DNA of 57,690 nucleotides, from contig NZ_SDIK01000005.1 in NCBI RefSeq assembly GCF_008016795.1, positions 1 to 57,690 of the forward strand, written 5' to 3'. Position 1 is the first letter of the stretch; the number at the start of each line of letters is the position of its first letter. Below the pieces are notes generated by a model. That model worked only from the letters and a program-made list of their open reading frames with translations, made no database searches and was not told the DNA's origin. This DNA comes from Prevotella brunnea (GTDB lineage Bacteria > Bacteroidota > Bacteroidia > Bacteroidales > Bacteroidaceae). Made by a program: the position numbers and the translations under genes. This document shows, piece by piece, positions 27,879 through 37,137 of this stretch.

Positions 27879-28044
27879 CAAAGCTTACCTTTTACCAAGC
27901 AAAAGCTTAGCTTTTGGAATGCAAAAGGTCATGAATTGAAGCGCAAAAGCTAAGCTTTTAAATCGAAATTAATATCGCCTTGATTATCAATACATTACGA
28001 AGCGTGTCCTGGATGCAGCTTTTGTAATATAATTTCGCGGTGAT
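27879..28044 (+). repeat. Element B: four 22-bp palindromic units plus conserved flank
   Basis: Units start at 27879, 27901, 27923 and 27945, exactly 22 bp apart. The cores are CAAAGCTTACCTTTT, AAAAGCTTAGCTTTT, AAAAGGTCATGAATT and AAAAGCTAAGCTTTT. Twenty base pairs after the last core is TTGATTATCAA (27980-27990). Then about 55 bp follow that match, with scattered substitutions, the flank of array C in the opposite orientation (shared TTTTGTAATATAATTTCG near the end). The odd third unit is the exact reverse complement of the second unit of C. The whole is a composite intergenic repeat of at least 165 bp. Confidence 0.85.
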
Positions 28045-28484
28045 GGTCGGGGCAAATGCCCGGCATTAAGTGTCTGTTTTCCACTGGCTGAATACGAATT
28101 GAAGCCATGAGGAGATTGGTGCTGCACGGCATTGGAACAAAACACGTCAAGTCGTATGATTTGCTGCAACCTTGCGTGAGACTTACACGAAATCATTCAG
28201 GACACCATTAAGAAAAGAAAAAGATTTCTCACAGCCATACAACACCGGGGATTCCTAATGACCGGTGGAGTTGAATATATGTCAATACTGTAAATGTATG
28301 GTAGAAATGTTGGGATTATGTTGATTTGTGTGGGTAATGACTAACTCAATTCCCCAAATATTATTGCCTTTGAAGTCATGAATAAAGATATGCTTTTTTC
28401 AATAGGTTTCAGCATAGCCTCTTGTCGAAAAAAATATGGTAATAAATGATATTTGTAACGACTAAATATGCGTTGGGAAGGCTG
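28045..28484. other. Non-coding stretch between element B and the YgiQ gene
   Basis: About 440 bp with no convincing coding sequence. A segment TGCAACCTTGCGTG near 28165 is also found, slightly changed, in the reverse-complemented region beyond element C (near 40910), so the repeat may extend further in decayed form. Nothing else was recognised. Confidence 0.35.
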
Positions 28485-30572
28485 CTATCTTCGCTTTTTG
28501 TCATTTCGTGAATACCGTTCCTTGACACGTTTAACAGTGTTGTTTCTTTTTTTTGAACCTTGTTTATCATCCAAAGGATTACTGCCAATAGCTTGTCGGT
28601 TATAATTTACTTTGGTGCGGAAAGGCTTGCCATCATAAAGTCTTGGGATTAAGTCGCTTCTTCCTATCCTTCGTAACTCTTTTTCAATATTATGCCTCTC
28701 GCTATTCTTATACCAAAAGAAGAACTGGCGTTGTGCAAGTTTTTCTCGAGGAGTTTTTGCTGAAAAAACCGGTTCAAGTGTATATGGATCAAAACCGGAA
28801 TACCAAGTTTCAGTGGCAACGGTCATTGGAGTAGGGGTAAAATCTTGGACCTGTTCCAAATGAAAATCCAAATCTTTGGTCAGCACAGCGAGTTCTGCCA
28901 TATCCTCCTCTTTGCAACCGGGATGAGAAGAGATGAAGTAGGGAATGATTTGTTGCTTCAGATGTGCAGCGCTGTTTATTTTGTCAAATATGCGCTTAAA
29001 GGCATAAAACTGTTGGAACGAGGGCTTTCTCATCAGTCGTAGTACATTGTTGGATGTGTGTTCCGGAGCTACTTTCAGGCGACCGCTAACATGGCGTGTT
29101 ACCAATTCCTTGGCATATTCCTTTGCCGCTTGATTAACTTTTTCATCTTTGGATTTATGGAGAATTAAGTCGTATCGGACACCGGAACCTATAAAGCTCT
29201 TTTTTATTCCGGGCAACCGATCCACAGCCCTATATATGTCCAACAACTTGCTATGATCGGTATTTAGATTTGGGCACACTTCCGGGAAGATGCAACTTGG
29301 ACGCTTGCAGCGGTCGCACGCTTTTTGGTTCATGCCCCCCATGCCATACATATTGGCGGACGGACCGCCCAAGTCTGACAGATAACCCTTAAAGTCGGGC
29401 ATTTTGATGATTTGTCGTACCTCCTTCAATATGCTTTCTTTTGATCGGCAGGTAATAAACTTTCCTTGATGTGCAGATATGGTGCAGAATGCGCAACCTC
29501 CGAAACACCCCCGATGTATGTTTACGCTATGTTTTATCATTTCGTACGCCGGTATGATTTTCCCTTTGTATTTGGGGTGTGGCTCCCTTGTATAGGGTAA
29601 ATCATAAGCAGCATCCACCTCATCTGTTGTCATGGTGGGGTAAGGAGGATTGACCACAACGTATTTTTTATCAACTGCTTGCAGGATTCGTTTTGCATAT
29701 CTCTTGTTGGATTCCTCTTCGATATGCTTAAAATTTTCCGACTCAAATTTTTTGTTGTTCAGACATTCTTCGTGGGAATGGAGGATGATGTCTTCTTCTT
29801 TTATTCCTCCGGGAATATCTTCTTTTTTGCACAAGAATGCCGTTTGAGGGATTTCTTTAACTTCGTTTATATTATTACCAGCCCCAAGTTCCTTTGCTAT
29901 TGCAAGAATCTGCTTTTCCCCCATACCATAGATTAGCATATCAGCATCAGCATCGCAAAGGATGCTTTTCCGGAGTTTGTCTTGCCAATAGTCGTAGTGA
30001 GTCAATCGACGCAAAGAGGCTTCTATCCCTCCCAATACGATAGGAACATCAGGATATAGCTGTCTTAATATCTTGCTATAGACAATGGTAGGGTATTCGG
30101 GTCGGAGGTCGTGTCGCCCGTCTGGTGAATATGCGTCTTCGGAACGGAGCCGTTTGTTCGCAGTATATTTATTTACCATTGAGTCCATTGCTCCCGGGGC
30201 AATTCCGAAAAAAAGTCTGGGACGCCCCAATTTCTTGAAATCACGGAAATCACCATGCCAATCGGGTTGTGGGACTATTGCAACTTTATAACCTGCCTTT
30301 TCGAGTGTTCGCCCAATGACGGCTGCGCCAAAAGCCGGATGGTCTATATACGCATCGCCGGAAAAGAGAATGATGTCAAGTTCGTTCCAATGTCTTAGTT
30401 CTACTTCTTTTTTTGTTGTCGGCAAGAAATCCGTCAGTTGAAAACGTGAATATGAAGCAGAAACCAATTTGTTGTTTTTAGTTCCCATCATTTCCGGTTT
30501 CTGCTTTTGGGTATTCGTTCTCCCTGATATTTTTTCAGGATTTATCTTTTCCTTTGATTTACGTGTTTTCAA
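28485..30572 (-). CDS. YgiQ-family radical SAM protein
   Basis: A predicted [4Fe-4S] radical SAM enzyme of unknown substrate. An N-terminal B12-binding-like region (SGDAYIDHPAFGAAVIGRTLEKAGYKVAIVPQPDW) precedes the radical SAM core, whose cluster motif is CFGGCAFC (CxxxCxxC) in HRGCFGGCAFCTISAHQG. A cysteine-rich insert (CDRCKRPSCIFPEVCPN) follows. The C-terminal YgiQ domain contains DFTPTPMTVATETWYSGFDPYT. The C-terminal tail is Lys/Arg-rich. The N-terminus carries about 45 basic residues before the usual family start (FLPTTKKEVELRHW), so a shorter start is possible. It is last in a reverse-strand series beginning at 34364. Confidence 0.9.
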   Translation of the reverse strand: MKTRKSKEKINPEKISGRTNTQKQKPEMMGTKNNKLVSASYSRFQLTDFLPTTKKEVELRHWNELDIILFSGDAYIDHPAFGAAVIGRTLEKAGYKVAIVPQPDWHGDFRDFKKLGRPRLFFGIAPGAMDSMVNKYTANKRLRSEDAYSPDGRHDLRPEYPTIVYSKILRQLYPDVPIVLGGIEASLRRLTHYDYWQDKLRKSILCDADADMLIYGMGEKQILAIAKELGAGNNINEVKEIPQTAFLCKKEDIPGGIKEEDIILHSHEECLNNKKFESENFKHIEEESNKRYAKRILQAVDKKYVVVNPPYPTMTTDEVDAAYDLPYTREPHPKYKGKIIPAYEMIKHSVNIHRGCFGGCAFCTISAHQGKFITCRSKESILKEVRQIIKMPDFKGYLSDLGGPSANMYGMGGMNQKACDRCKRPSCIFPEVCPNLNTDHSKLLDIYRAVDRLPGIKKSFIGSGVRYDLILHKSKDEKVNQAAKEYAKELVTRHVSGRLKVAPEHTSNNVLRLMRKPSFQQFYAFKRIFDKINSAAHLKQQIIPYFISSHPGCKEEDMAELAVLTKDLDFHLEQVQDFTPTPMTVATETWYSGFDPYTLEPVFSAKTPREKLAQRQFFFWYKNSERHNIEKELRRIGRSDLIPRLYDGKPFRTKVNYNRQAIGSNPLDDKQGSKKRNNTVKRVKERYSRNDKKRR

Positions 30573-30603
30573 ATGATTATTGGATTTACTGCTAAGGATG
30601 AGA

Positions 30604-30915
30604 TTATTCTTTCACTTCTTTATTTGTTAATTCCCATTCGTGGAACAGGGTAAGAAGGTTTTTTAATCCCAAAGCCTTCATGTTAGGATTGTAAATAACA
30701 TCAAGACATAGGTCTAACAGGGAATTGTCTTTGGAGATATCCGACTCCAACAATCCTCTTGTTTTAAGCCTGAGTCTGTCAAGCATATCCTCATTGATAA
30801 CTCCACTTGAATCTATAAGATTGGCAAAAAGAGAATAGTGTCTAATGGTTTCTAAATGTTTCTCATTAATGTCAATGTGCCTCGTTCCTGAAGCGTTTGT
30901 TTGTATTTTATACAT
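30604..30915 (-). CDS. Hypothetical protein, 103 residues
   Basis: A small soluble-looking protein, mostly alpha-helical by composition, with no signal peptide or metal motif. I do not recognise the family. It lies 31 bp upstream of the YgiQ gene and 29 bp downstream of the exported amidase-like gene on the same strand, consistent with one transcript. Codon use looks like its neighbours, and the N-terminal IDINEKHLETIRHYSLFANLID looks like genuine protein sequence, so it is probably real. Confidence 0.6.
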   Translation of the reverse strand: MYKIQTNASGTRHIDINEKHLETIRHYSLFANLIDSSGVINEDMLDRLRLKTRGLLESDISKDNSLLDLCLDVIYNPNMKALGLKNLLTLFHEWELTNKEVKE

Positions 30916-30944
30916 AAAACATCTATTGTTATGGTTTTACTCTC

Positions 30945-33530
30945 TTAATTCATTAAAAAGGTGATAATCCCCTTCATAATTCTTAATCGCTGATTCTTGT
31001 CTTTGATACATTCAAATGGGAATGACATCGCGAACAAGTTGTAATCAGTTCCTTTATAGGCCACGGCAGCTCCGGTGTTATCGGAATATTTCATGGCGCA
31101 GAAAGCTGGGCTTATGGGCAAAATGATGTCGGGTGAATAGGCACCATAATGATTCTCATTCAGAAATCTGTAAATATCGAAATTGGTGTTAAGTCCTACA
31201 ACTTGTGAGCTGCTCCCATTTCTATTCACACCTCCAAACTGAATTTTGAGATAGCGTGCCAGCCATTTCCTTTCTGAATCGCTATAAGCGTCGGAAGCAA
31301 AATAGGCACCATTAATAAATATTTTTCCTTTATTCTTCAAATAATCAGATAATTTCTTTTGCATTTGAGGTTTAATCGCCTTATAGTAGAACAAGCTATG
31401 TCCATCGTCTTTTTCCAATCCCAAAGCTAAATCCGCCAAAGCATATTTATTAATATCTATCCATCCATTTTCTACAGCTTCAGAGGAACAACTTACAATA
31501 TTGTATTGATTTAATGCTGCAATGGCATCAGCATGGGTTGTTATGTGATTGAAATTATTACCCGTCAATAATTTCCCTGCCAACTCATCTCCGCTGAAAC
31601 CAAGTGCATCTGTTCCTTCTTTGCCGAATTGTGATTTATCAAAGTTGCTTTGTTTGCCACACCAACCCATCGTGGGACCATAGCTTATGCCGGGATCAGA
31701 ATCCATGTCAAATCCTTGTTCAGTTTCCGTATCAATAATTGCAGGTGATGACAAACGGTGAAAGCCATTGATAATGAGTATGGTTTGTTTCTCGTTCCCG
31801 GCATTGTATGCCGATAAAACTTCTGTTGGAAAACTTTCGCCACCCTGATTGCATGCCGTTATTCGAAAATGATATAAAACTCCCGGCTCCAATTTCAGTT
31901 TATATGAATTTTTCTTTATATTTGTTCCATTGTCAAAACCACTCGTTCCTGTGGCTATATAAACATTGTAAGATGTGGATTTCGCCGATGGCTCTGTGAT
32001 ATCGCTAACAGCTTTCCAACTCAGTTTTACTTTATTTTTTGATGTAAATTCTATTTTAAAATTGTTCGGTGTAAGCGGCTGCACCGTATAATGCGTACCA
32101 TGTAATTGAGAGGTGTATCTTAGAATTGTTTTATAGATGGAACGAGCGAGGGTGAATTTGAAATTCGGATCTTGTCCCATTCGCATATCATTAAAATTTT
32201 GATGGGACATTGTTTCAAGTATAGCGGATGGGACTTCCGGCAATCTGGTTTCACTATAATTTTGATCGATTACATTACGAATATTCCAAGCCTTATAGAA
32301 CGTTTTTTCAATGTCTGTTTTTATGTTGGCGACAAGTTGTTCGGCAAATATCTTCGAAGCGTTCCGCGAAAGACCTGTCCCAAGTCTTGGGTTTCCGCTC
32401 TTTGTGGTACATATTCCAAGCGTTCCTACCGTAGTTCCATCCTTCTTAACCCCTGCATCGCTATGAATAGCCAGCGATAATTCTATGGGAACTCTTAATC
32501 CATACTTATTTGGAACATAGTCAGAGCCTCCCGCCAACCAATTAATATATAATGAACGGCTGTTGATATCGTCATTATAATCGTTAGCACCATTGCTTTT
32601 GCTCACAATATTGCGTGGTGCACCTGCCCATTGCGTGAAATATCTTGCTCCTTCCAAAGCTTTTGGAACGCCACTGGTGGTTCCTCCTCGAAGTATGTTC
32701 CCCATTCCTCCACCTATGCGTACAGCATCAGTAGTAACTATTCCGTTTCTTTTACTATGATTGGAAATGATGACGCGGTTGTAGATATTATTTCCTTTGT
32801 CAAAATCGAATGTACCAAGGTACACCCATGTGCCTCCACCCATTTTTTGATTTACCTTAATTTTGGTTTCTTGTCCTTTATGGCAGACAATATATTCGGC
32901 ATCATCAACACTATGTTTTAAAGTTCTATAACTGACATAAACTGCATATTTCCCATCCGCAGGGATAAATGGCTGATAGAACGCATAGCTTAATTTGTTC
33001 TTGCGCCTTGTTGTTTTGATTTGACGTATAGTACCTGCAATGAAGGGATTTTCTCCATCAAAGTAATTCCCTCCATGAGCTGCAAATCCTAATTCAGTGG
33101 AGCCTTCCCACTTGTGTTTTTCATTCACCTCAAAATAGTAAGGTTTTCCACTGTCATTATCAACAATTATTTCATGCTTTTGCCAATCTCGCTCACGAGG
33201 CGATATCACAACGGCACCGGCATTTTCAAGCATTGGCATGAGATATGGAATAACAATGGACTGGGTGAATAAATCCTCAGTGGTGCAGAATAAATTTGGA
33301 CGTTGCCATTTCCATATTTGTTTTTGAGAGTCATAATATCTTCCGTGTGAGGCCCACACGGAGATGTGTCGCCCATTTAATCCTTCGGAGATTCTATTTG
33401 GCTTTGAAACATTCTCCACCCACGGCTTACCTTTATATTCAAATTTTCCCCATGAAATTTGGTTGCTTTGCGCAACACAAGGCAAAATAGACAGTATGAC
33501 GAAGAAAGAAAATAAGAATAGTCTTTTCAT
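30945..33530 (-). CDS. Exported amidase / xanthan-lyase-like protein with Golvesin-type and FnIII domains
   Basis: A large exported protein with a signal peptide at 1-20 (ending CVAQ). A Golvesin/Xly carbohydrate-binding-like domain lies near 175-275 (FIPADGKYAVYVSYR, TWVYLGTFDFDKG). An N-acetylmuramoyl-L-alanine amidase-like core follows, with the zinc-ligand-like HSDAG and ETMSHQNFND. A fibronectin type III module sits near 480-560, and the C-terminal domain is of unknown function. Such proteins are often named xanthan lyase in Bacteroidetes, but peptidoglycan hydrolysis is the better-supported guess. No type IX secretion C-terminal domain is seen. It follows the acyltransferase gene after 2 bp. 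Confidence 0.8.
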   Translation of the reverse strand: MKRLFLFSFFVILSILPCVAQSNQISWGKFEYKGKPWVENVSKPNRISEGLNGRHISVWASHGRYYDSQKQIWKWQRPNLFCTTEDLFTQSIVIPYLMPMLENAGAVVISPRERDWQKHEIIVDNDSGKPYYFEVNEKHKWEGSTELGFAAHGGNYFDGENPFIAGTIRQIKTTRRKNKLSYAFYQPFIPADGKYAVYVSYRTLKHSVDDAEYIVCHKGQETKIKVNQKMGGGTWVYLGTFDFDKGNNIYNRVIISNHSKRNGIVTTDAVRIGGGMGNILRGGTTSGVPKALEGARYFTQWAGAPRNIVSKSNGANDYNDDINSRSLYINWLAGGSDYVPNKYGLRVPIELSLAIHSDAGVKKDGTTVGTLGICTTKSGNPRLGTGLSRNASKIFAEQLVANIKTDIEKTFYKAWNIRNVIDQNYSETRLPEVPSAILETMSHQNFNDMRMGQDPNFKFTLARSIYKTILRYTSQLHGTHYTVQPLTPNNFKIEFTSKNKVKLSWKAVSDITEPSAKSTSYNVYIATGTSGFDNGTNIKKNSYKLKLEPGVLYHFRITACNQGGESFPTEVLSAYNAGNEKQTILIINGFHRLSSPAIIDTETEQGFDMDSDPGISYGPTMGWCGKQSNFDKSQFGKEGTDALGFSGDELAGKLLTGNNFNHITTHADAIAALNQYNIVSCSSEAVENGWIDINKYALADLALGLEKDDGHSLFYYKAIKPQMQKKLSDYLKNKGKIFINGAYFASDAYSDSERKWLARYLKIQFGGVNRNGSSSQVVGLNTNFDIYRFLNENHYGAYSPDIILPISPAFCAMKYSDNTGAAVAYKGTDYNLFAMSFPFECIKDKNQRLRIMKGIITFLMN

Positions 33531-33532
33531 TA

Positions 33533-34087
33533 TCAGATATCTCCAATAGTAAAGTTCTCTGGTATCTTGCCGTGAAAGTCCTTAAAGTATAATTTTATTT
33601 CCCTCATGTCTTTTTTTATGTCTCCTGATGGAATTATCGACTTTGTGCAATTAATCATCTTCTTTTTGTAATCCACCCCAAATAAGAGAATAGGTATTTC
33701 AGCTTTTTGGGCTATGTAATAAAAACCTTTCTTCCATTCTGGATTCAAGGATCTTGTTCCCTCGGGCGTAATACATAACTGGAAAGTGTCTGACTGTCGT
33801 GCTACTTCTGCCATGATATCGGTCATACTCGTATGTTTCTCTCTATATACCGGTATTCCTCCCATTTTTTTAAAAAGAGTTCTTAAAGGCCAAAAGAACC
33901 ATTCTTTCTTCATTAAGAAATTGCTGTTTAATCCTTCAGCGTGGCTGAATAATTGTCCAATGACAAAGTCCCAATTGCTCGTATGAGGAGCTAAACAGAT
34001 GATAAATTTAGTTGGATAACTGATGCTTACTTCTTTTTTCCAGCCCATTACCCTATATAAAATCCATGAGAAAAAATTACTCAGCAT
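33533..34087 (-). CDS. 1-acyl-sn-glycerol-3-phosphate acyltransferase-like protein
   Basis: A PlsC-type acyltransferase, probably at the inner membrane, transferring an acyl chain to a glycerophosphate-like or other lipid acceptor. The catalytic HX4D motif is HTSNWD near 36-41 and the acceptor motif is PEGTRS near 107. At 184 residues it is shorter than PlsC (about 240). It belongs to the short subgroup that keeps only the core; its acceptor is unknown. It sits 4 bp from the 90-residue gene upstream and 2 bp from the exported amidase downstream, which suggests an envelope-related operon. Confidence 0.85.
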   Translation of the reverse strand: MLSNFFSWILYRVMGWKKEVSISYPTKFIICLAPHTSNWDFVIGQLFSHAEGLNSNFLMKKEWFFWPLRTLFKKMGGIPVYREKHTSMTDIMAEVARQSDTFQLCITPEGTRSLNPEWKKGFYYIAQKAEIPILLFGVDYKKKMINCTKSIIPSGDIKKDMREIKLYFKDFHGKIPENFTIGDI

Positions 34088-34091
34088 TGAT

Positions 34092-34364
34092 TTATCCTAA
34101 GTTTGTGATTTGGTCGATGATTTCGCTTACTTCTTCATTAAATTTGTACTTTAAGTCATTAAAATAAAGTTTGGATTTCATGCCCGGCTCTATGTGTGAT
34201 ACCCGGCTTATGTAATTATTACGCAGAATTAAGATAGACGTTAAAAGTGCTTCTACATCTTCTTTATTTACATTCGAGCCATATAGCGAAGCCGCTAATG
34301 CTTCCGCGAATAAATCGCCACAGATATAATTGATAGTTCGTTTTAAATCTCTTTTGTTACTCAT
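34092..34364 (-). CDS. Hypothetical protein, 90 residues, all-helical
   Basis: A small cytoplasmic-type protein with predicted helices throughout and no motif I recognise. It is the first gene of the reverse-strand cluster with the acyltransferase, amidase-like protein, a 103-residue protein and YgiQ. It lies 4 bp from the acyltransferase and is divergent from pfp. Tight spacing and normal codon use argue it is real. Confidence 0.65.
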   Translation of the reverse strand: MSNKRDLKRTINYICGDLFAEALAASLYGSNVNKEDVEALLTSILILRNNYISRVSHIEPGMKSKLYFNDLKYKFNEEVSEIIDQITNLG

Positions 34365-34508
34365 TTTATATATGAATTATGAAGTTAGTCAAATGATTTT
34401 AATGTTCAAAGATAAACAAAAAAAGAGAAAAGAAAGAATCAATTGAAAAAAAATAAAACCATTACTATTAAAAATGATTTTTTCTGCATATTTATCATGT
34501 AAAAACAG

Positions 34509-34516
34509 TACATTTG
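34509..34516 (+). promoter_or_regulatory. Candidate -7 box of pfp
   Basis: TACATTTG matches TAnnTTTG and lies 43 nt before the pfp ATG. No clean -33 TTTG at the usual spacing was found. Confidence 0.4.
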
Positions 34517-34559
34517 CATTCACGAAAGATTGTATAAATGAATTTCAAACTTTTAACGT

Positions 34560-36215
34560 ATGGAAACAAGCTCGTTGCAAAAAGAAAGGGCAAAATATCA
34601 GCCCATGTTGCCAAAAGCTCTTCAGAGTGCGGTTAGTATTAAAGAAGGAAATCCCACTCAAAGTGCTGATGATCATGAGGATATAAAGAAATTATTCCCC
34701 AATACTTACGGATTACCTATCGTAGAATTTGAACCGACTATTTCAAAAGAAACGCCAAATTTCAATGTTGGGGTTATTCTGTCCGGTGGACAGGCACCGG
34801 GTGGACACAATGTTATCTCAGGTATTTTCGATGAATTGAAGAAGTTAAATCCAAATAGTCGCCTCTATGGCTTCCTTATGGGACCGGGTGGATTAGTTGA
34901 TCATAATTATATTGAAATAACCACTGAACTTATTCAAAATTATAGAAACACAGGAGGTTTTGATCTTATTGGCTCCGGAAGAACAAAACTGGAAAAAATT
35001 GACCAATTTGAAAAAAGTTTGGAAATCATTAGGCAGTTGGATATAAAGGCAATTGTAATAATAGGTGGCGATGACTCTAATACAAACGCTTGTGTTTTGG
35101 CTGAATACTATGCCGCAAAAAAATATGGAGTTCAGGTCATTGGATGTCCGAAAACGATTGATGGAGATTTGAAAAATGATCAAATTGAAACTTCTTTCGG
35201 ATTCGATACTGCAACAAAGACTTACTCTGAAATGATAGGAAATATTGCTCGGGATTGTAATTCTGCTCGTAAATATTGGCATTTTATTAAGTTAATGGGA
35301 CGTTCAGCTTCGCATATAGCATTGGAATGTGCCTTGCAGACACACCCGAACATATGTTTAATCTCAGAAGAAATTAAGGCTAAAGATAAAACTTTGAATG
35401 ATGTCGTAGAGTATATTGCGACCATCGTTGCCAATAGAGCTAAGGAGGGTAAGAATTATGGTGTTGTTCTTGTTCCTGAAGGGCTGCTTGAATTCATTCC
35501 CGCAGTTTATCGGCTCATTCAAGAATTGAGTGATTTGTTGGCTACGCATGGAGAAGAATATAAAAACCTCGACGATTTATCTCAGAAGGAATATATTACA
35601 ACTCATCTATCTGAAACTAATAGAGCAACATTCGAAACACTGCCCTTGGAAGTAGCTCATCAGTTGGCTCTTGAGCGTGATCCACACGGAAATGTACAAG
35701 TCTCTTTGATAGAAACCGAGAAACTGCTTTCGGTTATGGTTGAAGCAAAACTAAAAGAATGGGTAAAAACGGGAAAATATGTGGGTAAATTTTCCACCAT
35801 TCATCACTTCTTAGGTTATGAGGGGCGTTGTGCCGCTCCGTCCAATTTTGACGCAAACTATTGTTATTCCCTCGGTACAACAGCTGTTCAGCTTATAGCC
35901 AATGGAAAAACGGGATATATGGCAATTGTGAAAAATACCACCGCCCCCACAGAAGAATGGATTGCCGGTGGAGTACCTATCACTATGATGATGAATATGG
36001 AAAGGCGTAATGGAGAAATGAAACCCGTAATTCGTAAGGCTCTTGTTGATTTGCAAGGAGCACCTTTCCAAACTTTTGTCCTAAATCGAGAGAAATGGGC
36101 TAAGGAATCATCGTATATATACCCCGGTCCAATTCAATATTGGGGACCAAAAGAAGTTTGCGACAGAACAACGAAAACATTAGCTCTTGAAAAAGGAAGC
36201 AATAAAAACGAATAG
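34560..36215 (+). CDS. pfp: Diphosphate--fructose-6-phosphate 1-phosphotransferase
   Basis: A reversible glycolytic phosphofructokinase using pyrophosphate instead of ATP. The PPi-type signature GGDDSNTN replaces the ATP-type GGDGS. PKTIDGDL carries the catalytic Asp and the PPi-specific Lys, and MGRSASHIALECAL is the fructose-6-phosphate site. At 551 residues it belongs to the long clade common in Bacteroidetes, plants and spirochaetes. It heads a forward pair with the GH25 gene, 55 bp downstream. Confidence 0.95.
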   Translation: METSSLQKERAKYQPMLPKALQSAVSIKEGNPTQSADDHEDIKKLFPNTYGLPIVEFEPTISKETPNFNVGVILSGGQAPGGHNVISGIFDELKKLNPNSRLYGFLMGPGGLVDHNYIEITTELIQNYRNTGGFDLIGSGRTKLEKIDQFEKSLEIIRQLDIKAIVIIGGDDSNTNACVLAEYYAAKKYGVQVIGCPKTIDGDLKNDQIETSFGFDTATKTYSEMIGNIARDCNSARKYWHFIKLMGRSASHIALECALQTHPNICLISEEIKAKDKTLNDVVEYIATIVANRAKEGKNYGVVLVPEGLLEFIPAVYRLIQELSDLLATHGEEYKNLDDLSQKEYITTHLSETNRATFETLPLEVAHQLALERDPHGNVQVSLIETEKLLSVMVEAKLKEWVKTGKYVGKFSTIHHFLGYEGRCAAPSNFDANYCYSLGTTAVQLIANGKTGYMAIVKNTTAPTEEWIAGGVPITMMMNMERRNGEMKPVIRKALVDLQGAPFQTFVLNREKWAKESSYIYPGPIQYWGPKEVCDRTTKTLALEKGSNKNE

Positions 36216-36270
36216 TTGAATTTTAAACATGAAATTCCAACTTATTGTCAAAGATACGGTAGCATAATAA

Positions 36271-37137
36271 ATGGATATTCCTAAAACCATCTGTCAAATC
36301 ATTCGGAAACTGCAAATGAAGTATTCATGGATGTGGTGGGCATTAGGAATATCTTTCTCTATATTTTATTCACTCGCTTTTTATCTTTTGTTTGTTTCAC
36401 CCACCGCATTTCGATGGAGAGCAATATACGGAGACCCGGATTATCCGGATGGATATGAGATTCATGGTATTGATATTAGTCATTATCAGGGGGACGTGAA
36501 TTGGAATCGGCTTAGAAATGCGATAATCGATACCTACCCCATTAGGTTCGTATTCTTAAAGGCTACAGAAGGCGATAGCCATTTGGACGCTAAATTTCGC
36601 GAGAACTTTTTTAATTCAAAAGAAGCTGGTCTTATTCGCGGAGTATATCATTTTTGGAGCAACCAGTCTTCCCCTCGCAGGCAAGCTTATTTTTTTCTTG
36701 CAATGGCTCCACTTGTTCCCGGAGATTTGCCACCGGTGCTTGATGTGGAAACAAAACCTACAGATTTATCTACCGAAGACTTTCAACAGAATATCCTGAC
36801 ATGGCTTCATATCGTTGAGGATAAATATCACGTCAAACCAATCATATATACCTATTATAAGTTTAAGGATAAATATCTTTCCGATTCTCGTTTTGATGAT
36901 TATCCATATTGGATAGCACATTATTATGTGGATAAGATGGAATATCAGGGCGCATGGAAATTTTGGCAACACACTGATGCCGGTCGCTTACCGGGTATAA
37001 AAGGGTACGTGGACTTGAATATTTATAACGGTAGCTATTATGACTTGATAAAAATGTTAATACAGAAGCCTATGCCGGTTGAAGTACAAGACAGCACCAG
37101 CGATGTTCCTCTTTTTGAAGACACAGTCTCAGATTGA
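36271..37137 (+). CDS. GH25 family lysozyme, membrane-anchored
   Basis: A muramidase-type glycoside hydrolase acting on peptidoglycan. A single N-terminal membrane segment lies near 20-43 (WMWWALGISFSIFYSLAFYLLFV), with no clear cleavage site, so it is probably inner-membrane anchored facing the periplasm. The GH25 fold begins HGIDISHYQGDVNW and carries the catalytic DxE in PPVLDVETKP, and WKFWQHTDAGRLPGIKGYVDLNIYNG closes the barrel. The last 20 or so residues form an acidic tail that overlaps prmA on the other strand by 68 bp. The sequence does not show whether it remodels the cell's own wall or attacks others. Confidence 0.9.
   Translation: MDIPKTICQIIRKLQMKYSWMWWALGISFSIFYSLAFYLLFVSPTAFRWRAIYGDPDYPDGYEIHGIDISHYQGDVNWNRLRNAIIDTYPIRFVFLKATEGDSHLDAKFRENFFNSKEAGLIRGVYHFWSNQSSPRRQAYFFLAMAPLVPGDLPPVLDVETKPTDLSTEDFQQNILTWLHIVEDKYHVKPIIYTYYKFKDKYLSDSRFDDYPYWIAHYYVDKMEYQGAWKFWQHTDAGRLPGIKGYVDLNIYNGSYYDLIKMLIQKPMPVEVQDSTSDVPLFEDTVSD

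Noticed and set aside
27987..28196. Reverse-strand open reading of 69 codons downstream of array B
   Set aside because: It lies within and beyond the flank of repeat element B and has no recognisable protein features.
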